64,000 nucleotides of DNA. Origin: Aureimonas sp. AU20 (GTDB lineage Bacteria > Pseudomonadota > Alphaproteobacteria > Rhizobiales > Rhizobiaceae). Both the position numbers and the translations under genes were made by a program. This document shows positions 1 to 7,480 of the stretch, in pieces. Under the pieces are notes generated by a model. That model worked only from the letters and a program-made list of their open reading frames with translations. It was not told where the DNA came from and searched no databases. Within the stretch, counting starts at the first letter, position 1. The number at the start of each line of letters is the position of its first letter. The DNA lies in NCBI RefSeq assembly GCF_001442755.1, contig NZ_CP006367.1, positions 3,348,001 through 3,412,000 on the forward strand. Direction: 5' to 3'.

Positions 1-1336
1 CAAAGAGGGCGTTCTTTCGCGTCAGGGCGAGCGGACGGATCGAGCGCTCGACAACGTTGTTGTCCAGCTCGACGCGCCCGTCGTCGAGGAAGCGGGACAG
101 GCCTTCCCAGCGTGAGAGCGCGTAGCGGATGGCCTCAGCGAGCTTGGTCTTCTGGCTGATCAGCGTGAGCTTCTCGCGCAGCAGGGCTTCGAGTGCGTCG
201 AGAAGCGGCCGGGTGAGGTCCTGGCGCACGAGGCGACGCACCTCGGCGGATCGTCCGCGGATCTCGGTCTCGATCCGGTAGAGCGCAGCGATGCGCTCCA
301 GCGCCTCCGATGCGATCGGTGCGGGACCGGCAGCGGCGAGTTCGTAGAACTTGCGTCGCACGTGCGCCCAGCAGAAGGCGAGCTTCACCTCGCCCTTGTC
401 GGCCAACGCCCGATAGCCGGCATAACCGTCGACCTGCAGCGTGCCGGTGAAGCCCTGCAGATGCTCGACCGGACGCTCGGCCTTGCGGTCGGGGGCATAG
501 ACGAAGACAACGGCAGGCGGATCGGCTCCCTGCCAGGGGCGATCGTCGCGGGCATAGGCGAAGAGTTGGCCGGTTTTGGTCCGGCCGAGGCCGGGATCGA
601 GCACCGGCGCCGTGGTCTCGTCGGCGAAGAGCTTGGAAGAGGCCTTCAGATGACCGAGCAGCCGTTCGTGGACGGGCCGCAGCAGGAAGGCGGCACGCCC
701 GACCCAGTCGGCCAACGTCGAACGATCGAGATGGACACCCTGCCGGGCGTAGATCTGAGCCTGGCGGTAGAGCGGCAGGTGGTCGGCGAACTTGGAGACG
801 AGCACCTGCGCAACGGTCGCTTCGGTGGGCATACCGCCCTCGATCAGCCGTGCCGGCGCGGGAGCCTGGACCACGACGCCCTCGCAGGCCCGGCAGCCGT
901 AGCGCGGGCGCCGCGTCACCAGCACCCGGAACTGGGCTGGGACGATGTCGAGACGCTCGGCGACATCTTCGCCGATCACGTGCAGCGCATGCCGGCAGCA
1001 GGGACAGACCTTGTCCTCGATGTCGACGACGGTCTCGATCCGCGGCAGATGAGCGGGCAGCGAACCCCGGTTCGCCCGGCGGCGGACGGCCCGTTCGGCC
1101 TTCGCCTTCGGAGCGGAAGCTTCTTCGGCCGCTTCGTCGTCGGCCACGCCCTGCTCGACGTCTTCCAGCCCGAGCAGGAGCTGGTCCTCGGGCAGCGTCT
1201 CGGCGCGGCGGCCGAAGCGGTGACGCTGCAACTCCTTGATGATCTGCTCGAGCCGCTCGGCGCGCAGCCGCTCGGCGATCAGCATCGCCTTGAGCGTGCT
1301 GGGATCGTCGGGAAGCGTGTCGGCCGCTAGGGTCAT
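1..1336 (-). CDS. tnpC: IS66 transposase TnpC, cut by the left window edge
   Basis: This is the DDE transposase of IS66. Translation from the ATG at 1336 reads open to base 1 (about 445 codons). It begins with a coiled-coil leucine-rich segment (residues about 15-40), then a zinc-binding region with CPCC and a CRAC pair, then the catalytic core with the DETT segment and the late CWAH/RRKF block. Near the window edge it has LDNNVVERSIRP, the conserved C-terminal DDE glutamate region, so only a short C-terminal tail is missing. It lies downstream of tnpB with a 55-base gap. No frameshift is visible in the part seen. Confidence 0.93.
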   Translation of the reverse strand, partial: MTLAADTLPDDPSTLKAMLIAERLRAERLEQIIKELQRHRFGRRAETLPEDQLLLGLEDVEQGVADDEAAEEASAPKAKAERAVRRRANRGSLPAHLPRIETVVDIEDKVCPCCRHALHVIGEDVAERLDIVPAQFRVLVTRRPRYGCRACEGVVVQAPAPARLIEGGMPTEATVAQVLVSKFADHLPLYRQAQIYARQGVHLDRSTLADWVGRAAFLLRPVHERLLGHLKASSKLFADETTAPVLDPGLGRTKTGQLFAYARDDRPWQGADPPAVVFVYAPDRKAERPVEHLQGFTGTLQVDGYAGYRALADKGEVKLAFCWAHVRRKFYELAAAGPAPIASEALERIAALYRIETEIRGRSAEVRRLVRQDLTRPLLDALEALLREKLTLISQKTKLAEAIRYALSRWEGLSRFLDDGRVELDNNVVERSIRPLALTRKNALF

Positions 1337-1391
1337 AGAGCCAGTGAATCACCTCCCAATCCCAGCGGCAACAGGCTTTGCCGCTCCTACG

Positions 1392-1748
1392 TCAGCCTGG
1401 CAGAGCCGGCACACGGGTCTCCCGCACGGCATGGACGCGGCGCCAGTCGAGGCCTTCCAGGAGCGCCGAGAGCTGGGCCGCTGTCAGATGCAGCACGGCG
1501 TCCTGCGCCTTCGGCCAGCGGAACTCGCCGTCCTCCAGGCGTTTGGCGACGAGGACGACGCCCGTGCCGTCCCAGAACACCAGCTTGATCCGATCGGCCC
1601 GCTTGGCGCGGAACACGTAGACCGCGCCCGAGAAGGGATCGGCGCCCATCGTGTCGCGCACCAGGGCCGCCAGCCCTTCGGCGCCCTTGCGGAAGTCCAC
1701 CGGCTTGGTCGCCACCATCACCCGGACCGAGCCCGAGGGGCCGATCAC
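1392..1748 (-). CDS. tnpB: IS66 accessory protein TnpB
   Basis: 118 aa, the usual size of IS66 Orf2/TnpB. The protein has the family hallmarks MVATKPVDFRKG near the N terminus, a central block FRAKRADRIKLVFWDGTG, and KRLEDGEFRWP. Its ATG overlaps the stop of tnpA (ATGA), indicating translational coupling. TnpB is required for transposition in several IS66 elements but its biochemical role is not established. The ORF looks intact. Confidence 0.93.
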   Translation of the reverse strand: MIGPSGSVRVMVATKPVDFRKGAEGLAALVRDTMGADPFSGAVYVFRAKRADRIKLVFWDGTGVVLVAKRLEDGEFRWPKAQDAVLHLTAAQLSALLEGLDWRRVHAVRETRVPALPG

Positions 1749-2206
1749 GATGAGCCCTTCAACGCCTGTATCACCGCCGTGATCGTGCGCGGGTCGGTGC
1801 CATTGGGGATCCGCACCGAGACGCCGTCGATCTCCAGTTCGATCGTTGGGCCTGCCTTGCCGGCGGAGCGCGGACGTCGCTTGCGCGCCGGACCCTTAGT
1901 CTCCACGCTCGCCGCCGCGACCACCACCGGCACGAAGCGTTGCTCGATGACCGGTGAGGGCAAAAGCGGCGAAGCTCGATCGGCGTCATTCATCGGTCCG
2001 CGAAGCTGGCGGCGCCAGGTGAAGAGCTGGGAATGGCCGAGCCCATGGCGGCGAGCCACCGCGCTCACGCTCTCCAGGCCCGAATAGCTCTCGGCAACGA
2101 TCGCAGCCTTCACCTCATCGCTCCATTCGCGCCGACGGCCCGCGCCCGTGAACACCTCGAACCGCCGAACCGGCTCCGGGCCAGCATCGGCACATGACAT
2201 CGACAT
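1745..2206 (-). CDS. tnpA: IS66 accessory protein TnpA with helix-turn-helix
   Basis: 153 aa, a typical length for IS66 Orf1. It carries an N-terminal helix-turn-helix of the IS3/IS66 Orf1 type (roughly residues 25-65, including RREWSDEVKAAIVAESY and SAVARRHGLGHSQLFTWRRQ), followed by a variable basic linker and a C-terminal block with IELEIDGVSVRIPNGTD. It is the first gene of the element, starting about 85 bases inside the terminal repeat. The upstream stretch to 2290 would hold the transposase promoter. Confidence 0.92.
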   Translation of the reverse strand: MSMSCADAGPEPVRRFEVFTGAGRRREWSDEVKAAIVAESYSGLESVSAVARRHGLGHSQLFTWRRQLRGPMNDADRASPLLPSPVIEQRFVPVVVAAASVETKGPARKRRPRSAGKAGPTIELEIDGVSVRIPNGTDPRTITAVIQALKGSS

Positions 2207-2260
2207 AGCTCCAAGCCCTCCTGCAACGCGAAGGGCTCAGACTCGACGCCTACCTCGCCC

Positions 2261-2290
2261 TCAGCAAGGTGCGGTCGGGACGACGCTTAC
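2261..2290 (-). repeat. IS66 terminal inverted repeat (tnpA-side end)
   Basis: The terminal stretch ends with ...GACGACGCTTAC on the plus strand, so the element tip is GTAAGCG on the minus strand. The first base of the element completes an alanine codon of the interrupted flagellin frame and the next three bases are TAA, its new stop. The partner repeat is off the left edge, so the repeat length is only estimated from typical IS66 ends. Confidence 0.75.
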
Positions 2291-4266
2291 GCTGCATCGA
2301 TCTTGACGTTCTTAGAAGAACCAGTTCCGACGGCGATGTCGAAGGAAATGTTGTCGTCAGCGTCGAGCGCGATGCCACCGACGGGAAGAGAAATCGTGTT
2401 GGCCGCCGAAGCTTCGACCGCGTTGGTGCCCTGCTTGATACCAGCCGCCTTGGTCAGACCAAAGGTGCTCGCGATTGCGGACGAAGGATCAACTGCCGTC
2501 AGCGAATTCACGATCAAGAGATCTTGACCAGCCACGCCTGGGCCGTTGCGCGTCAGCGTCAACGTAGTGGTGTTGCTGGAGACGGTGTAGTTACCGAAGA
2601 TCGAGTTGGTCGCAGCCTGACGCGTAAACGCGGCAGAGAGCGCCTTCTGCATATCGCTCGCAGAGGTGCCACCATCAATGGTGAAGTTCGACAAACCAGC
2701 CGTCTGAAGATCCGCGCGGGTGATTTCGACCGTCTGAGTCGTGCCACCACCCACAAGGCTGTCCGTGAACTGGAACAGGATCTTGTCGTCCGCATCTGCG
2801 AAGACTGCGGTCGCACCACCACCGATGGTCAGGGTATCCTTCGCACCATTTGCCACATAGGCTTGAGCATCAACAGCCGTCGCAGTCGAATTTGCAGCCG
2901 TCGAGTTGATGGTGGTCGCTGTGGCCGTGCTAACCATCGTCGCGGACGGCTTATCACCAGCCGTCTTGTAGGTCAGCGTCAGAACGCCAGCGCCGTCATC
3001 GCTGGCAGTTACAAGCGCGCTGAGCGTGCTATTGCCATTGATGAAGGCTTTCACCTTCTGAGCTTGCACGATGGCTGTGTCGGCATTGGCAATAGCTACT
3101 GTTGCGCCGCCAGTCTCGCCGGTGCCAAGCGTGAACGTCAGAGTGCCGGCCGCGCTAGCAGTGGTAGCAAACGTGAAGGTTTGGGTTTCAGCCGTGAAAG
3201 CCTGACCTTGCGTGCCAGCAGCAGCCGTTACTGTCAACGCTCCCAAATCAAACGTCTTATCGGCGCCAGAGAACGCAGTGACTTCAACGGTCTTGTTCAG
3301 ACCACCATCGGTGCGCTGCAGCGCAAAGCTGTTGCCGTCCTTGACAGCGGCAACGTTCGTGATGCCATTGCTCTTCAGAACGTTGTTGACGACGGTGGCG
3401 AGTTCGTCAACCGAGCCGATCGTCCCAGCCTTCGCGATGCCAGCGCCGGCAACATCGCCAACTTTGATCTTGACCGTCGTAGCGGAAGCAGCGTTGTCAG
3501 CCTTGAACGACAGGGTCAGTTCGTCATCGAGGTCGAGCGTCGTCGCCGTGAACGCACCGGTGAACGTGCTGGTCGCCTTGGTCGCGTCCGAACCCGTGAC
3601 GGTAGCCTCAGTTAGACCGCCTGCGCTCTTGTTACCGGTCATCGCGGCACCACCGAAAGACAGGTCCTTGCCCTTGGCATCCTTCAGGGACACCGAAGCA
3701 TCAATGATGCCGGACTTCGTCGTGTCAGCGTTCGCATCAAACAGGGCGGCGTTCGAAGCATCGAGCTTGATCGTGCCGATCGTGAGCGCGCCATTCGAAT
3801 CGCGAGAGGCAGACGCCACGATGGTCTTGGTGGCGCTGTAGCCAGCGGCCGAACTATCCACCGAAAGCAGGTTTTCACCGGCAAACACGGAAGTGCTGGC
3901 AATCGACTTAAGCTGTTCCTGAAGCTGCTTGATCTCAGCCTGAATCGTATCGCGGTTAACGCCGTCCTGCGAAGCAGCCGTAAGCTTGGACTTGATCTCG
4001 TCGAGAACGTCCTTGGCTTTGGTAAGACCCTGATAGGCGGTATCGACGGTCGCAGCGCCAAGGCCAAGCGCGTCCTTGACGGTCGAGAGCGACTTGTTGT
4101 CGGACTTCAGCGTGGTGGAGATCGACCAGTAAGCCGCGTTGTCCTTGGCCTCACCGATCTTCAGACCCGTCGAAATGCGGCCCTGAACGGCTTCAAGCTG
4201 CTGGTTCGTGTTCTGGAGGGTACGCAGCGCGGTGAGAGCGGCGGCGTTCGTGTTCACGGAGGTCAT
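2287..4266 (-). CDS. Flagellin, C-terminus removed by IS66 insertion
   Basis: This gene encodes the filament subunit. The start is set at the ATG at 4266, giving MTSVNTNAAALTALRTLQ, the conserved start of rhizobial flagellins; an in-frame start 35 codons upstream would lie in the leader. Residues 1-140 are the N-terminal D0/D1 helices. A very long variable region then runs to residue 659, with three DxDDxIxF-type modules near residues 244, 491 and 635 resembling flagellin IN repeats. The third module is cut: the last residues are NVKIDAA and the TAA comes from the IS66 tip. The C-terminal D1/D0 helices needed for polymerisation are absent, so the product should not form normal filament. Base composition is lower in GC than the neighbours. 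Confidence 0.9.
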   Translation of the reverse strand: MTSVNTNAAALTALRTLQNTNQQLEAVQGRISTGLKIGEAKDNAAYWSISTTLKSDNKSLSTVKDALGLGAATVDTAYQGLTKAKDVLDEIKSKLTAASQDGVNRDTIQAEIKQLQEQLKSIASTSVFAGENLLSVDSSAAGYSATKTIVASASRDSNGALTIGTIKLDASNAALFDANADTTKSGIIDASVSLKDAKGKDLSFGGAAMTGNKSAGGLTEATVTGSDATKATSTFTGAFTATTLDLDDELTLSFKADNAASATTVKIKVGDVAGAGIAKAGTIGSVDELATVVNNVLKSNGITNVAAVKDGNSFALQRTDGGLNKTVEVTAFSGADKTFDLGALTVTAAAGTQGQAFTAETQTFTFATTASAAGTLTFTLGTGETGGATVAIANADTAIVQAQKVKAFINGNSTLSALVTASDDGAGVLTLTYKTAGDKPSATMVSTATATTINSTAANSTATAVDAQAYVANGAKDTLTIGGGATAVFADADDKILFQFTDSLVGGGTTQTVEITRADLQTAGLSNFTIDGGTSASDMQKALSAAFTRQAATNSIFGNYTVSSNTTTLTLTRNGPGVAGQDLLIVNSLTAVDPSSAIASTFGLTKAAGIKQGTNAVEASAANTISLPVGGIALDADDNISFDIAVGTGSSKNVKIDAA

Positions 4267-4383
4267 GAGATTGTCCCGAAAAGAATTCGATGGGACAGAC
4301 CGGATCGGGCCGGCATAGGAGCTCGGCATCATGCCTTTGATCGCGACTCCTTGGAGCGTTTCGGCGATCAATCTCCTATGCCG
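4267..4383 (-). promoter_or_regulatory. Structured 5' leader of the flagellin mRNA
   Basis: An 11-base perfect inverted repeat (4311-4321 with 4373-4383) encloses two smaller hairpins: an 8-base one (4337-4344 with 4364-4371, with CTCC/GGAG inside it) and a 5-base one (4324-4334). A further 6-base repeat (TGTCCC at 4272-4277, GGGACA at 4292-4297) sits five bases before the start codon and would pair the only Shine-Dalgarno-like bases. The pairing is read directly from the sequence. A role in translational control, for example by FlbT as in Caulobacter, is inferred. Confidence 0.65.
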
Positions 4384-4479
4384 TCGAAATTAGGTCGTGA
4401 CCTTTAAAACAAGGTAAAACGAGGCGAGAGAAAGACGATCATTTCTTGGCGGATGCTGGCGGAAGATCAGCAGGACTTT

Positions 4480-5262
4480 CTACATGAACGAGCGCACCAG
4501 GCTTCCCGTCAGCATGTTCCAACCGTCGATCAGCACGAAGAACAGGATCTTGAAGGGCAGCGAGATGACGGTGGGGGGGAGCATCATCATGCCCATAGAC
4601 ATGGTGAGCGTCGCCACGATCAGGTCGATCACAAGGAAGGGCAGAACGATCAGGAAACCGATCTCGAAGCCCCGGCGCAGTTCCGAGATCATGAAGGCGG
4701 GGACGAGGACGCGGAAGTCCACGGTGTCGCCCTCGCCGTCGCCTTGCTGCACTTCCGGCAGGCGGCTGCGGTTGGCCGTCTGGCTGAAGTCGGAAAACAG
4801 CGCCAGATCCTGCTTGCGCACCTGATCCAGCATGAACTCGCGGAACGGCTCGGCAATGCGCGGCAGCGCTTCCTCTTCTGTGATCTGCCCCTTCATCAAG
4901 GGCTGCAACCCGTCGCGCCAGCTTTGGTCGAAGGTCGGCATCATCACGAAGAAGGTGATAAAGAGCGATAGCGAGATGATGATGAGATTGGCCGGCGTCG
5001 TCTGCAGGCCAAGGCCCGAGCGCAGGATCGACAGGGCGATGACGACGCGCGTGAAGGCGGTGACCATAACCAGAAGGCCTGGCGCGACCGAGAGAACGGT
5101 GACGATGCCGAAAAGCTGTACGATGCGCCCCGACACCGCGCCGTCGCCGGCCGGAATCAGCGAGGCCAGATCGTTCGCCGCATTCGCCACCGCATCCTGC
5201 GCCTGAGCGGGGAGCGCGGCGGCGGCCGCCAACAGAACGCCGAGAAGAAGGGCGCGCTTCAC
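4480..5262 (-). CDS. fliP: Flagellar type III export protein FliP
   Basis: FliP forms, with FliQ and FliR, the export gate in the inner membrane at the flagellar base. The 260-aa product has an N-terminal signal sequence (VKRALLLGVLLAAAAALPAQAQ), then the conserved block with VTAFTRVVIALSILRSGLG (about residues 65-85), and membrane segments LIIISLSLFITFFVMMP and, near the C terminus, FLIVLPFLVIDLIVATLTMSMGMMMLPP. The start is the GTG overlapping the fliL stop (GTGA), which gives the signal peptide at the very N terminus and implies coupling to fliL. The length is normal. fliQ and fliR are not in this window. Confidence 0.96.
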   Translation of the reverse strand: MKRALLLGVLLAAAAALPAQAQDAVANAANDLASLIPAGDGAVSGRIVQLFGIVTVLSVAPGLLVMVTAFTRVVIALSILRSGLGLQTTPANLIIISLSLFITFFVMMPTFDQSWRDGLQPLMKGQITEEEALPRIAEPFREFMLDQVRKQDLALFSDFSQTANRSRLPEVQQGDGEGDTVDFRVLVPAFMISELRRGFEIGFLIVLPFLVIDLIVATLTMSMGMMMLPPTVISLPFKILFFVLIDGWNMLTGSLVRSFM

Positions 5263-5861
5263 TTCACCACCAGCGAGCGGACGGTGACGTCGACCACCGC
5301 GGGCGAGCGAAGGCGGGCGCGCTCCAGAAGGTCTTCCTTCAGGTGGAGAAGGCCGCGCGAGCCCTCGATTTGCGCCAGTTCCAGCGTACGCAGGAAGACC
5401 AGCGTGTCGGCCTGGATCTGCGAGCCGAGAACCGTCTCGTCCACCTTCTCCTCGCTGCGCAGAACGAGGCCCATCTCGAGGCGGACCTGCGCGCCCACGG
5501 GCGAGGCGAGATCGGTGAGAATCGCGGGGATGGTCACGAAGGATTCCTTGGGCGGCTGGCCCTTGGCTTCCTTGTTGGCGAGCGAGCCCCCCTCGCCCGT
5601 TTCCGCCTTGGCGGAATGCTCGCCCGGCTTGGCTTCGCCGTGCGCGGCGGCGGCCGCCGGATCGCTCGCCGCTGTCTCCGTCGCGGGCGCCGGCGCCGGC
5701 GCGGGCGCGGGCTTCAGGAGAAAGCCGAGGGCCGCCCCGCCGCCGCCGGCCAGAAGCGTCAGCCCCGCCACCACGGCAATGGTCTGCATCCGCCCGCCCT
5801 TCTTGGCTTGCGGATCGCCGCCCGCGAGAATGGCGAGCGCTTCGGGGGTCAGGTCGGTCAT
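5259..5861 (-). CDS. fliL: Flagellar basal-body associated protein FliL
   Basis: FliL is a single-pass inner-membrane protein that associates with the stator and basal body and supports torque. The 200-aa product has one membrane segment at about residues 26-48 (TIAVVAGLTLLAGGGGAALGFLL), a long Ala/Pro/Glu-rich periplasmic linker (about 50-105) and the C-terminal FliL domain ending VVDVTVRSLVVK. The linker is longer than in many homologues. It is translationally coupled to fliP. It is separated from flgH by about 270 bases that contain a strong minus-strand terminator, so fliL-fliP probably has its own promoter. Confidence 0.93.
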   Translation of the reverse strand: MTDLTPEALAILAGGDPQAKKGGRMQTIAVVAGLTLLAGGGGAALGFLLKPAPAPAPAPATETAASDPAAAAAHGEAKPGEHSAKAETGEGGSLANKEAKGQPPKESFVTIPAILTDLASPVGAQVRLEMGLVLRSEEKVDETVLGSQIQADTLVFLRTLELAQIEGSRGLLHLKEDLLERARLRSPAVVDVTVRSLVVK

Positions 5862-6046
5862 AGGCCGCTCCGGCGGGAAGGAATGCGCGAAAAATCAATT
5901 GGCCAGCATGCGGCCGCCCGGGGGCGGCCTGCCCTTTGGCAGCCTTAAGCGCCGCCGCGTTCGCCCAGGGGCGTGCGCGGAAGCACCGGGCCAAGTGTTA
6001 AGAAATCGTGCTGGCCCGAGCCTTGCGATCCGTCCAAACGCGAAAA

Positions 6047-6070
6047 AACGGGCCGGCAAGCCGGCCCGTT
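6047..6070 (-). terminator. Intrinsic terminator after flgH
   Basis: An 11-base perfect stem (AACGGGCCGGC / GCCGGCCCGTT) with an AA loop is followed on the minus strand by TTTTTT. It sits about 65 bases past the flgH stop and is oriented to end the flgB-flgH transcript before fliL. Confidence 0.85.
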
Positions 6071-6134
6071 CTGTCGGGAAGCGGAGAAAGGGAAGCGCTG
6101 TGGGCCGGACGAGCCGGCCCCTGCCGCGAAGGCG

Positions 6135-6842
6135 TCAGTAGGGCAGCGCGTTGTCCAGGACCTGCTGGCCCCAGCCCGGCTGCTGCACCTCGGAGAGGCG
6201 ACCGCGACCACCGTAGGAAATGCGCGCTTCGGCGATCTTCTCGTAGGAGATCGTGTTGTTGGGCAGGATGTCGCCCGGCCGGATGATGCCGGCGATCGAC
6301 AGGACGCGGACCTCGAAATTGACCCGGATCTCCTGCTGGCCGGCAATATAGAGATTGCCGTTAGGCAGAACCTGCGTGACCACGGCGGCGACGGAGACGT
6401 TGATCTCCTCCTTGCGGTCCACGGTTCCCTTGCCGGTCGTCTTGGTGCCGTTCTTGAGGCCGAGCGTCGTGCCGACGGTGGGAAGGCCGTAGGAGCCGAT
6501 CGAACCCTTGAGGTCGGCGCCGACGCTGACACCCGAATCGCGCGAGCGCTTGGTGTTGTTGTCGAGCGTCGCCTTGTCGTCGATCTTGATCTTGACCGTG
6601 ACGATGTCGCCGACATTGAGCGCGCGCGTATCGCGGAAGAAGTCCGCATTGCGCCCGGTCCAAAGCGAGTTCACGTGGCGCGGCGGCTCGGCCGAATAGG
6701 CCGCCGTCGGCTGGACCACGGGCGGGAACTGGTGCAGGCCGGTGCCGACCGGGGTCAGGATCGGCTCCTTCATCAGGTCTTCGCGCGACGTGGTGCAGCC
6801 GGCGAGAACGCCGGTGGCGAGAAGGCAGGCGAGAAGTCTCAC
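6135..6842 (-). CDS. flgH: Flagellar L-ring lipoprotein FlgH
   Basis: FlgH builds the outer-membrane L-ring around the rod. The 235-aa product starts with a lipoprotein signal: MRLLACLLATGVLAGC, with lipobox LAGC and Cys16 as the acylated residue. The mature part has the FlgH core, including SLWTGRNADFFRDTRA, VGDIVTVKIKIDDKA, and the C-terminal LPNGNLYIAGQQEIRVN and GIIRPGDILPNNTI. The length is normal. It overlaps the upstream motE gene by four bases (ATGA) and is the last gene before a strong terminator. Confidence 0.97.
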   Translation of the reverse strand: MRLLACLLATGVLAGCTTSREDLMKEPILTPVGTGLHQFPPVVQPTAAYSAEPPRHVNSLWTGRNADFFRDTRALNVGDIVTVKIKIDDKATLDNNTKRSRDSGVSVGADLKGSIGSYGLPTVGTTLGLKNGTKTTGKGTVDRKEEINVSVAAVVTQVLPNGNLYIAGQQEIRVNFEVRVLSIAGIIRPGDILPNNTISYEKIAEARISYGGRGRLSEVQQPGWGQQVLDNALPY

Positions 6843-7480
6843 GATTTTTGTCCCCCGGCGGCGGGAGCCGCGCCGGCATTGTCCGCCTGGGCCGCTCGGT
6901 CTGTCTTCTGGGTGATGATGTTGGCGAGCTCGGCGGCGACGGGCGCCGACATCTCGGCGAGAATCGCGCTGGCCTGGCGCGACTTGAGGCGCGCCAGGAG
7001 CGAGGCCGCGACCGGGCGCTCCATGCCGGCGAGCTGGCCGGCGGCCGCGTCGGGCTTCATGCCGGAATAGATCTGGATCATCGTCTCGGACGTGGAGTCG
7101 ATGAACTCCTTGCGCGCGGCGAGCCAGGTCTCGACCTCCTGGCGCTTGGTCTCCAGCTCGGCGATGCGGGCGCTGAGCTGATCCTCGGCTTCCTTGACCT
7201 TGGCGAGCTGCAGCGCGTTGCGCGCGTCCAGCGCGGGGTCGGCGATGTTGGAGCAGTAGCGCTGCACGTCCGTCACCGGCTGCACCGGCACGGAGGATTC
7301 GCTCCCGTCCGCGCCGATCACCCGCAGCTTGGCCGGCGTCGTCGGCGGGCCGACCGGCTCCTTGCCGCCGCCCTCGGCCGCCGCGCCGTGAAGACCGGCG
7401 AAGAGCAGCGCGCCGGCTAGAAGCGCGGTCGACAGGGAGGAGCGGCGGGCGATGGGCGAAAGGGTCATGGCGGGTCTCAC
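6839..7480 (-). CDS. motE: Flagellar motor chaperone/structural protein MotE
   Basis: MotE is a periplasmic protein that in Sinorhizobium is a chaperone for the motor protein MotC; orthologues occur in rhizobial flagellar operons at this position. The 213-aa product has a signal peptide (about residues 1-35, ending LHGAAA), a proline-rich stretch, a conserved RYCSNIADPALDARNALQ segment, and a coiled coil (about 90-125, with KEAEDQLSARIAELETKRQEV). A MgtE-N-like C-terminal block follows (YSGMKPDAAAGQLAGMERPVAASLL). It lies between flgI and flgH with four-base overlaps on both sides. Confidence 0.9.
   Translation of the reverse strand: MRPAMTLSPIARRSSLSTALLAGALLFAGLHGAAAEGGGKEPVGPPTTPAKLRVIGADGSESSVPVQPVTDVQRYCSNIADPALDARNALQLAKVKEAEDQLSARIAELETKRQEVETWLAARKEFIDSTSETMIQIYSGMKPDAAAGQLAGMERPVAASLLARLKSRQASAILAEMSAPVAAELANIITQKTDRAAQADNAGAAPAAGGQKS

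Larger units (their letters stand above)
1..2290 (-). mobile_element. IS66-family insertion sequence, one end outside the window
   Basis: Three minus-strand genes in the canonical IS66 order tnpA-tnpB-tnpC occupy this stretch. The end next to the flagellin gene is visible: read on the minus strand it starts GTAAGCGTCGTCCCGACC, matching the GTAAGCG-type tips of IS66 elements. The other end, and therefore the target-site duplication, lies beyond base 1. The insertion is inside a flagellin gene in the same orientation as the transposase genes. All three proteins read without frameshifts in the visible part, so the element may still be active. Confidence 0.93.

Noticed and set aside
135..1352. 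405-residue Arg/Ala-rich open frame on the minus strand over tnpC
   Set aside because: It is an out-of-frame reading of the IS66 transposase; the true frame (ATG at 1336) shows all TnpC motifs.
2269..3615. 448-residue plus-strand frame across the flagellin gene
   Set aside because: It is antisense to a clear flagellin gene, with no domain and no ribosome binding site.
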